Positions 25,410-31,930 of a stretch of DNA of 64,000 bases are shown here, piece after piece. The notes beneath the pieces are model-generated. The model was given only the letters and a program-made list of their open reading frames with translations, was not told the origin of the DNA and did not search any database. The translations under genes and the position numbers were made by a program. The stretch spans positions 1-64,000 of the forward strand of contig CAYYVN010000009.1 of assembly GCA_964475165.1 (NCBI GenBank). The letters are read 5' to 3'. Every line of letters begins with the position of its first letter. Position 1 is the first letter of the stretch. This DNA is from CAYUHK01 sp964475165 (GTDB lineage Bacteria; Verrucomicrobiota; Kiritimatiellia; JAAZAB01).

Positions 25410-25550
25410 AAAAAAAATACCCTGCCTGGTGCGTGCTGCGCGCCTCACGACTCATCCCCATTACGATTAACGAGAGGCTCTCTGAGCCTGATCTTGTTAT
25501 CAGGGAAACGAGCCCGGCGTAGCCACGGCTTGGTGGGGTATTTTTTTTTT
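25410..25550. ncRNA. Candidate structured RNA or large bidirectional terminator
   Basis: AAAAAAAATACCC (25410-25422) is exactly complementary to 25536-25548, closing a domain of about 140 nt that ends in ten T on the plus strand. Inside are two small hairpins, AGGCTC-TCT-GAGCCT (25475-25489) and CCTGAT-CTTGTT-ATCAGG (25487-25504). They share three bases and so exclude each other. GGTGCG-CGCGCC at 25427-25443 can also pair. It does not match the conserved cores of tmRNA, RNase P RNA or small SRP RNA that I know; 6S-like RNA is possible but not shown. Strand is uncertain because both strands end in a T-run. Confidence 0.3.
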
Positions 25551-25637
25551 GGACAGCCAAGCGCCCTTTTGTCTATCAATTTATAAAAAATGCGAAGAAT
25601 ATGGGCTACTGCTTGGTGGATTGCAGCTGAATCTTGA

Positions 25638-25665
25638 TTGACGAGTGTTATTGGCCGCTTATTAT
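25638..25665 (+). promoter_or_regulatory. Sigma70-type promoter of the glycosyltransferase cluster
   Basis: TTGACG (25638-25643) and TATTAT (25660-25665) are separated by 16 nt; both hexamers match five of six consensus bases. A transcript from about 25672 would have a leader of some 140 nt before the ATG at 25812, including a possible hairpin. Confidence 0.6.
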
Positions 25666-25811
25666 TTCCGGCCAGCCCTTGATCAAGGATCCAGTTTGTT
25701 GGCCAACGGCAGGGCTGAGCGCGCGGCCGCGCGGTGTTGAGACGGGTGCCGCGCCCTTGCTTGCTGAGAGCAGTCCAGTACAATCTGGCTGGTAAGGAAG
25801 TTGAGCAGACG

Positions 25812-27554
25812 ATGTTCGAGCCTTTGGATAAGGATCAGATGCGCAAAGCCGGCTGCGGGGCTGGTGTGCCGCGCGGCTGGCTGATCTCGGCCTGGGTGCT
25901 GCTGGGGTTGGCTTACGCGCTTATGCTCTTTCAGCGCGGGCTGATCGACCCGGATGAGGGACGCTATGCTGAGATTGCTCGCGAAATGGTGGCTGACGGC
26001 GCCTGGCAGGAAATGCGTTTGCTGGGCTATCGCTATTATGAAAAGCCGCCCTTCACTTACTGGGTGACGGCTCTGGCCATCGCCGGCTGGGGGGCGCACG
26101 ATTGGGCGGTGCGCGTTCCCCTGCTAGGCAACCTTATCTTGATCTTGGGATTGTTTTATGGCTTGGCTCGGCGGCATTGGTCGCCGGCCGTCGCGCGCAT
26201 TGCTCTGCTGGTCTTGGCAAGCCTGGCGGTGTTTTTTGTGGGCTCATCTCTGCTGCTGACCGATGGTTTTCTGGTCTGGTGGATTAGCCTGACTTGCGTT
26301 TTGCTCTATCGCGCATTTCAGCCGGCTATCCCGGCTGGTCAACAACGCCTCTGGCTATCCGGGGCCGCCTGTGCGGCGGCCTTGGGATTTTTAACCAAGG
26401 GTGCGGTAGCGGTGGTATTGCCGGCGCTGATTATCCTGGTCTGGTTATTAGAGGAGGGGCGCGCGCGGGCTTTGATGACTCCAGCGCTGCTCCTGGCGTT
26501 GCTCATCCTGGCGGGGCTCTTAAGCCCTTCACTCCTGTGGATTGAGCGCCATAATCCTGGCTTCTGGCAGGCTTTTGTTTTCGATGAGCATATCGGGCGC
26601 TTCCTGGGGAGCCGTATAACGCAATTGCATGCTGAGCCCAGCTGGTTTTTCCTGGCTCTCTTGCCGCTCTTGCTTTTGCCTTGGAGCCTCTTTGGAGTGC
26701 GCGCTCTGCGCTGGAGTTTTTGGCAGCGCGCTTGGCAGACGGATCCGCTCACGCGTTTTCTGTTGATCTGGAGCTTGGTGGTACTGATCTTTTTTTCGCT
26801 GAGCACCGGTAAGCTGATTTCCTATATCCTGCCGGCCGTTCCTCCGCTGGGGCTGCTGCTGGGACGCTGGGGGCTTGCTCAACCGCGGACTGCTGAAGGG
26901 CTCGATAACCGGCTGTGGTATCTGGGCTGGTTTGGCGTATGGCTGATGGTCTTGGGGGTTATCCTGCTGCTGCTATTGAGCGCCTTGCACCTGGCGCCGG
27001 CCTGGTTGCACCCCATCAAACTTTCCGGCTTGGCCTGGCTGGCGCCTTTGGGGCTGGCTATATTGCTGGTGCTGTGGCGGCGGGCCTGGCGGCACGGCGG
27101 CGGCGCCTTCTTGCTGAGCGCCACGCTCTTCAGCACGGCCGCCCTGCTGCTTTCGCCGCTGGCCGGCCGCGACTTTCATCTTTTATTGCACACCAATTCC
27201 GCCAATGTTTATCAAGCTTTGGCCGCTGAACTGCAGGCCGAGGATCAGGTGGTGGTGTTTGGGAAATATCGGCCCTCGCTGCCCTTTTATCTGCGGCGTC
27301 CGGTGTATTTTTGCTATGGCATGAATGAGCTGCGTCCGGGTATTCTGCGTGAGCGTCAGCGCCCCGGATATCTCTGGACGCGCCAGGCTATTCACCACTT
27401 AATCAGCCTCACGCCCGGGCGCGTCTATGCTCTGGTGGATAGTCAGGATTATCAGCCTAAATTTCTGCCCTTGCAATTGAACTTTCGAGCGACAGCTTTG
27501 GCGGGCGATGCTCACACCTTGATCCTGGAATTGCTGAGCGCGCCGGCGGATTAA
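25812..27554 (+). CDS. ArnT-like/PMT-family (GT39/GT83) membrane glycosyltransferase
   Basis: About 580 residues with many hydrophobic segments. The first periplasmic loop has DPDEGRYAEIAREM, which holds the catalytic acidic pair of the ArnT/PMT fold. It is followed by YRYYEKPPFTYW, the KPP motif. Such enzymes move a sugar from an undecaprenyl-linked donor to lipid A or another surface acceptor in the periplasm. The C-terminal part (about residues 450-580) is a soluble periplasmic domain. ATG 25812 is chosen because the frame upstream is not family-like; AAGGAAG lies 13 nt before it. PIG-L deacetylase and a flippase-like protein follow, consistent with an envelope glycan modification set. The sugar is unknown. 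Confidence 0.88.
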   Translation: MFEPLDKDQMRKAGCGAGVPRGWLISAWVLLGLAYALMLFQRGLIDPDEGRYAEIAREMVADGAWQEMRLLGYRYYEKPPFTYWVTALAIAGWGAHDWAVRVPLLGNLILILGLFYGLARRHWSPAVARIALLVLASLAVFFVGSSLLLTDGFLVWWISLTCVLLYRAFQPAIPAGQQRLWLSGAACAAALGFLTKGAVAVVLPALIILVWLLEEGRARALMTPALLLALLILAGLLSPSLLWIERHNPGFWQAFVFDEHIGRFLGSRITQLHAEPSWFFLALLPLLLLPWSLFGVRALRWSFWQRAWQTDPLTRFLLIWSLVVLIFFSLSTGKLISYILPAVPPLGLLLGRWGLAQPRTAEGLDNRLWYLGWFGVWLMVLGVILLLLLSALHLAPAWLHPIKLSGLAWLAPLGLAILLVLWRRAWRHGGGAFLLSATLFSTAALLLSPLAGRDFHLLLHTNSANVYQALAAELQAEDQVVVFGKYRPSLPFYLRRPVYFCYGMNELRPGILRERQRPGYLWTRQAIHHLISLTPGRVYALVDSQDYQPKFLPLQLNFRATALAGDAHTLILELLSAPAD

Positions 27555-27616
27555 GCTTGCCTTTGGGTTAGAGATGTGTTTCCATCCGCATGCAGTGGGC
27601 CGGAGAAGCTGATTTC

Positions 27617-28471
27617 ATGAATAATCCTTATCATAAATTTGTGGCTGACTACGCCCGCCTCTTGAAAGAGGCCGAGAGTTATCCTGTGGGCCATGGGGCC
27701 ATTGAGCCGCGCGGCACTCTGCCGGCGGATGCCCCTGCGGTTTTAATCTTTGCGCCGCATCCGGATGATGAATGCTTGATTGGCGCCTTGCCCCTGCGCC
27801 TCTTACGCGAGATGAAGATGAAGGTGATCGATGTGGCTGTGACCCTGGGGAGCCGCAAGGATCGTCAGACCGAGCGCTGGGACGAATTACGCCAGGCTTG
27901 CGCCTATCTGGGGTTCGGCGTGCTGACCGTCGGCGAGCGCGGTTTGGATAAAATCAATCCGACCACTCGTTCCCAAAGCCCGGAGATCTGGCAGGCAGCG
28001 GTGCAGCAGGTGGCCGGTATCTTGGAGCAATATCAGCCGCGCGTGATTTTTGCTCCGCATGCCAAGGATTGGCACAGCACGCATATTGGCACGCATTATC
28101 TGGTTCAGGACGCCCTCAAGCTTATGGATCCGACCTTTTGTTGTTGGGTTTGCGAAACGGAATTTTGGGCGCCGCTATCCAATCCTAACTTGATGGTGGA
28201 AGTGAGCGTGGCCGATTTGGCCGATCTGGTGGCGGCCATTTCTTTTCATGTGGGGGAGGTGCGCCGCAACCCTTATCACTTGCGTCTGCCGGCCTGGATG
28301 CAGGATAATGTGCGCCGCGGCGGCGAGCTGGTGGGCGGCCAGGGCGCCGATGTCCCGGCCTTTGGGTTCGCCACCCTCTATCGGCTTAAGAAATGGGCCA
28401 AACGCCGCTCCACTGAGACCGGCAGCAAGTTAGTTTCTTGTAACGACTCTCTCGCCGAACTCTTCGGCTGA
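27617..28471 (+). CDS. PIG-L family deacetylase
   Basis: A 284-residue LmbE/PIG-L zinc hydrolase. The zinc-binding APHPDDE motif lies at about residues 47-53 and the second metal histidine region is HAKDWHSTHIGTH. Family members remove N-acetyl groups from GlcNAc-type sugars (PIG-L, MshB, BshB). GGAGAAG eight bases before ATG 27617 sets the start. It lies 62 nt after the glycosyltransferase gene and 38 nt before the polytopic membrane protein, so these three probably form an operon. The acceptor may be a lipid-linked or surface aminosugar; this is inference. Confidence 0.88.
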   Translation: MNNPYHKFVADYARLLKEAESYPVGHGAIEPRGTLPADAPAVLIFAPHPDDECLIGALPLRLLREMKMKVIDVAVTLGSRKDRQTERWDELRQACAYLGFGVLTVGERGLDKINPTTRSQSPEIWQAAVQQVAGILEQYQPRVIFAPHAKDWHSTHIGTHYLVQDALKLMDPTFCCWVCETEFWAPLSNPNLMVEVSVADLADLVAAISFHVGEVRRNPYHLRLPAWMQDNVRRGGELVGGQGADVPAFGFATLYRLKKWAKRRSTETGSKLVSCNDSLAELFG

Positions 28472-28509
28472 TAGCGGTTACTGTGAGTCGCTTTTGCGGA
28501 GAATCAGCC

Positions 28510-29817
28510 GTGGTTGTGCCTGGCTCTGCTTATCGCCTTTTCCTGATCTATTTTGTTCCGCTGGCCCTGCAAAGCATGGCCCAGAGCTTAACCTATCCTC
28601 TGGTGGCTATGGTGGCCTCGCGCGGTCTGGGCGGGCCGGTGAATATGGCCGGACTGGCTCAGGCCCATGGAGTTTTTGGCGTGCTCTGGACGCTGAGCAT
28701 GGGGCTTTTAACTGCCGGCATGGTCTTTGGCCGCTCGCGTGAAGGTTTTGCCCGTTGTCGCCGCATCAATAATGGGCTGACGCTGGCGATGGTCTTCATC
28801 AGTTTATGCCTGATGATGCCGCCGGTGGCCCATCGTCTTTTTCATGCCTTGCTGGGGCTGCCCCCTTCGATCGAACGCCCGGCCACGCTGGCCTTCATCG
28901 CTTCCCTGCCACTCAATGTGCTCTTTTTTCTGCGCACGCCTTATCAGATCTTGTTGTTTACCCATAATGCCACCGCCAAGGCTTTTCTGGCCAGCTTAGC
29001 GCGTATCGTCTTGACGCTGCTGCTTTCGCCTTTGTTCTGTTGGCTGCATGCGGTGGGGCCGGTCTGGGCGACGGTTTGCATGACCATCGGCGTGCTTTTG
29101 GAATTATATCTGACGCGTCGTTTTGCCAGGCCCTTTCTCAAGCAACTGCCAGAGGAGGGGCCGCCGCCGCGCTATACGGAGATCCTGGTCTTTGCCTTGA
29201 TTCTATCGGTGGGCGCCTTATTTCTTTCCTTATCGGGATTTCTGATGGGCGCTTTCATCGCGCGCGCGCCTGATCCCGAGCAGGTCTTGCCGGTCTTCTA
29301 TCTCGTTTTGGGTGTGGCCAATCCGGTGGCCGGTGGCGCCATGCGTATTCAAGCTCTGACCCTGACCTATTATGGGCGCTCGCAGCGCGCCAATCAGCAG
29401 CTGGTTCGCTTTACGGGTTGGACGGGGCTGGTGTTGGGAGTTTTACCGCTGCTGCTGTTGGTGCCGGGCTTGAAGGAATGGTATTATATCACCCTCCAAA
29501 AATTAAGCGCGGCGGATATGCCATTAGTGCGCGCGGCCTCTTGGGCCTTGGTGCTTTTTCCGTTGACGGCGGCTTGGCGGGCTTATAGTGAGGGGCAGGC
29601 CGCCTGGCTGAAGAAACCCATCATCGTTTTGGCTGGGCAGGCCGTTTATCTTTCGGTGGCGGTGGTGGCGGCTTTTTTCGCCTTACATCTGGGTATGTCC
29701 GGTCATCTCCTGGGAGCATTTGCCCTGGCGCTGGCCAATGCGGCTGCCGCGGCCATGGTGCTCTTCGCCATCCGTTGGGAACGGCGCGATGATCTGCCGC
29801 CTCCGGCGCCCGGTTAA
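28510..29817 (+). CDS. Polytopic membrane protein, MATE/MOP-flippase-like
   Basis: About 435 residues with roughly 12 hydrophobic helices (for example LALQSMAQSLTYPLVAMVAS, VLFFLRTPYQILLF, LFLSLSGFLMGAFIA). The spacing and the start FVPLALQSMAQSLTYPLVAMVASR resemble MOP-superfamily exporters (MATE, flippases) or AnkH-like proteins, but I see no decisive motif. GTG 28510 is preferred, with CGGAG nine or more bases upstream; GTG 28483 is also in frame. The position after glycosyltransferase and deacetylase genes suggests lipid-linked glycan or small-molecule export. It converges on the lipoprotein gene with four bases between. Confidence 0.55.
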   Translation: MVVPGSAYRLFLIYFVPLALQSMAQSLTYPLVAMVASRGLGGPVNMAGLAQAHGVFGVLWTLSMGLLTAGMVFGRSREGFARCRRINNGLTLAMVFISLCLMMPPVAHRLFHALLGLPPSIERPATLAFIASLPLNVLFFLRTPYQILLFTHNATAKAFLASLARIVLTLLLSPLFCWLHAVGPVWATVCMTIGVLLELYLTRRFARPFLKQLPEEGPPPRYTEILVFALILSVGALFLSLSGFLMGAFIARAPDPEQVLPVFYLVLGVANPVAGGAMRIQALTLTYYGRSQRANQQLVRFTGWTGLVLGVLPLLLLVPGLKEWYYITLQKLSAADMPLVRAASWALVLFPLTAAWRAYSEGQAAWLKKPIIVLAGQAVYLSVAVVAAFFALHLGMSGHLLGAFALALANAAAAAMVLFAIRWERRDDLPPPAPG

Positions 29818-29821
29818 AGCA

Positions 29822-30460
29822 TCAGGGCGCCGTTGGTGGCGCTTGTTGGCGGAGGTATGCTTTGCGGCGGTTGATCGTTTGGGCGTCGCTGAAGCCACTG
29901 CCATCGGAATCGGCGCGCTGGGGATCAGTGTGCCAGAGCATGATCTCATCGTAGTCAGAGACGCCATCGCCATCGCTATCGTTGGCCACCGTCAGGGTCA
30001 CCTGGATGGCCCCGCTTTGCCCGAGGGGCAGAGAGGCATTATTGGCGAAGAGCAACGCGCCGCTGCCGCGCGCCACCACAGTGGTTTCGCGGCCCACCCG
30101 GATGACCTGGGCGCTGAGGTAATCATTGGTATGATAATGCACCTTCATCAGCAAGGCGTTGGCGGGCGCCTCGATTCCCAGATGACCCTTGATGATTTGC
30201 GGGTTGCCCTCAGGTCCATAATCGTTAAAGGAATCATTCCACTGCCCCTCGGCTCGACAATGAATGATCTGGCCGCGGCGCGCCTGCAGGCCGCTATTTT
30301 GCCAGCCGGCTTGAGCGGCCTGCACAAAGAAGACCACTTCCATGGGCGGCTGCGGCTGAGTGGGCAGGCTCTGGCAGCCGCATAGCCCCAGGCCGAGCAG
30401 ACAACTGAGGAGCGCCAAGCGGCCCCGGGCGCGCTTTTGCTGGGCGGATAAATTATCCAT
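29822..30460 (-). CDS. Lipoprotein with LecA-like beta domain and calcium-binding Asp repeats
   Basis: About 212 residues. The signal peptide ends in LGLGLCGC, a lipobox with Cys as acceptor. The central region (WQNSGLQARRGQIIHCRAEGQW) resembles PA-IL/LecA-type or similar beta-sandwich carbohydrate domains, by pattern only. The C-terminal part has DSDGDGVSDYDEIMLWHTDP and DSDGSGFSD, thrombospondin-type-3/EF-hand-like Asp loops likely to bind calcium. ATG 30460 overlaps the end of serC by 8 nt. It is probably an envelope lipoprotein; the ligand is unknown. Confidence 0.6.
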   Translation of the reverse strand: MDNLSAQQKRARGRLALLSCLLGLGLCGCQSLPTQPQPPMEVVFFVQAAQAGWQNSGLQARRGQIIHCRAEGQWNDSFNDYGPEGNPQIIKGHLGIEAPANALLMKVHYHTNDYLSAQVIRVGRETTVVARGSGALLFANNASLPLGQSGAIQVTLTVANDSDGDGVSDYDEIMLWHTDPQRADSDGSGFSDAQTINRRKAYLRQQAPPTAP

Positions 30461-31529
30461 TTTTACGCTCAAAATCCCGCATGAAGTCGGCCAGGACTTC
30501 CGCGCCCTCCATGGGGAAGGCGTTATAGATGGAGGCGCGAATGCCGCCCACTGAACGATGGCCCTTGAGGCCTTTGAGCCCTTGCTGGGTGGCTTCCTGG
30601 ATGAAGCGCGCTTCCAGACTCTCGCTGGGTAGACGGAAGGTAATATTCATGTCGGAACGATAGTCCTTGGCCGCCGTGCCGCGATAGAAGGCGCCGCTAT
30701 CGATCACCGCATAGATTTTGCGCGCCTTCTCCACATTCCTTTGATAGACCTTCGGGAGCCCTGTCTTGAGGAGCAGGCGTGAGGTCAGCATCATAAGATA
30801 AATGCTGAAACAAGGCGGAGTGTTGTAGAGCGAGTTTTCCTTGATGAAGGTTTTATATTTCAAGATGGCCGGGATCTTTTCCGCGGCGCGCTCCGCCAGG
30901 CTGCGCTGGATCACCACCAGGGCCAATCCGGCCGGCCCCAGGTTTTTCTGGGCGCCCGCATAAAGCAGAGCGAATTGATTGATATCTATGGGCCGCGAAA
31001 GGATATCCGAGGACATATCCGCCACTAGGGGAGCCTCCGTTGCGGGAAAGGTTTTCCATTGGGCGCCGGAAATCGTTTCATTGGAGGTGATATGCACATA
31101 GGCCGCACCCGCGGTCAGTTTCAATTCGGCGGCGGCGGGCATGCGCGCGGGTAAGTCCTTACTGCAATCGGCGGCCACATTAACCTTGCCGATGACTTGC
31201 GCTTCCTTGATGGCCTTGCCGGCCCAGGCCCCCGAATTAACATAGTCCGCCGTCTGACCGGCACCCAGAAAGTTCAAGGGTAACATGGCGAATTGCAGAC
31301 TGGCCCCGCCCGCGATGAAGAGCACCTCATAATCAGCCGAGCAGTTGAGCAGTTTTTTGTAATTGGCCACCGCTTCTGAGTGTACGGCATCATATTCTTT
31401 GGCACGATGACTGCTCTCCAGCAGCGAGATGCCCGAGCCCTGGAAATCCAGCAGTTCGGCTTGGGCTTCGGCGAGCACTTCCTGCGGTAAAATGGCTGGT
31501 CCGGCATTAAAATTATAGATACGCGTCAT
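30453..31529 (-). CDS. serC: Phosphoserine aminotransferase
   Basis: A 358-residue PLP aminotransferase making 3-phosphoserine (and, in pyridoxal synthesis, phosphohydroxythreonine). NFNAGPAILPQEVL, ISLLESSHRAKEY, the FIAGGASLQFAM cofactor loop, ADMSSDILSRPID, the PLP lysine in YAGAQKNLGPAGL, and GLKGHRSVGGIRASIYN are intact. ATG 31529 has GAGGAGG upstream; the longer open frame is not family-like. A promoter candidate lies at 31593-31622. Confidence 0.97.
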   Translation of the reverse strand: MTRIYNFNAGPAILPQEVLAEAQAELLDFQGSGISLLESSHRAKEYDAVHSEAVANYKKLLNCSADYEVLFIAGGASLQFAMLPLNFLGAGQTADYVNSGAWAGKAIKEAQVIGKVNVAADCSKDLPARMPAAAELKLTAGAAYVHITSNETISGAQWKTFPATEAPLVADMSSDILSRPIDINQFALLYAGAQKNLGPAGLALVVIQRSLAERAAEKIPAILKYKTFIKENSLYNTPPCFSIYLMMLTSRLLLKTGLPKVYQRNVEKARKIYAVIDSGAFYRGTAAKDYRSDMNITFRLPSESLEARFIQEATQQGLKGLKGHRSVGGIRASIYNAFPMEGAEVLADFMRDFERKNG

Positions 31530-31592
31530 CTCAAAACCTCCTCTTGCTATTGGATAAAAGACCCACAGCTTCTGCTGTAGTCTGGGATAGGC

Positions 31593-31622
31593 AATATAGA
31601 ATGGTTGGCGCCGGCCTGGCAA
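31593..31622 (-). promoter_or_regulatory. Sigma70-type promoter of serC
   Basis: On the minus strand TTGCCA (31617-31622) and TATATT (31593-31598), each five of six to consensus, are 18 nt apart. The predicted leader to the serC ATG is about 57 nt. Confidence 0.5.
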
Positions 31623-31705
31623 GCATAATAGAGGGCACGCTCCATCCCCCGGCTAGGCTTTTCCGGGGTGCCGCCAGCAGAAACTTAAGCCCCCGAGGCA
31701 TTATC

Positions 31706-31734
31706 TTGACAGATCGCCGCCCCTGGAGTATGGT
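31706..31734 (+). promoter_or_regulatory. Sigma70-type promoter of tRNA-Thr and rpoD
   Basis: A perfect TTGACA (31706-31711), 17 nt, then TATGGT (31729-31734). The transcript would begin near 31741, inside or next to a run of T, only about 12 nt before the tRNA. No terminator is seen between the tRNA and rpoD, so rpoD probably shares it. Confidence 0.75.
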
Positions 31735-31752
31735 GAATCGTTTTTTTTTATT

Positions 31753-31825
31753 GCCAACGTAGCTCAGCTGGTAGAGCAGCGCATTCGTAATGCGCGGGTC
31801 GGCGGTTCGATCCCGCCCGTTGGCT
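31753..31825 (+). tRNA. tRNA-Thr (anticodon CGT)
   Basis: Acceptor GCCAACG/CGTTGGC, D arm GCTCAGCTGGTAGAGC, anticodon stem GCGCA/TGCGC with loop TTCGTAA (CGT), and T arm GGCGG-TTCGATC-CCGCC. Discriminator T; CCA is not encoded. It lies directly behind a strong promoter and 105 nt before rpoD. Confidence 0.96.
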
Positions 31826-31930
31826 TGGGGGTGCGTGGCGCTCCATGCCTGGCTCGATCAGGCCCGGTGGCGAAAGATGGGTGCGCCGAAAAATAGGAAA
31901 CCGGTGCTGCCTGGCCGGAGCGGATGTTTT

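Larger units (their letters stand above)
25192..25811. other. 620-nt gene-free region between divergent ispE and the glycosyltransferase gene
   Basis: No convincing protein is encoded. It holds a minus-strand promoter for ispE (25225-25253), a structured element with 13-nt inverted repeat ends (25410-25550), and a plus-strand promoter (25638-25665). AGCCCT at 25674-25679 can pair with AGGGCT at 25711-25716 in the 5-prime leader of the glycosyltransferase mRNA. Small frames on the minus strand here have no recognisable motif. Confidence 0.7.

Noticed and set aside
25410..25550. Identification of the structured element as tmRNA, RNase P RNA or SRP RNA
   Set aside because: None of the conserved cores of these RNAs is present; only a generic structured-RNA call is supported.
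25188..25783. Minus-strand small open frames in the ispE upstream gap
   Set aside because: No family-like sequence; they run through promoter and inverted-repeat DNA.
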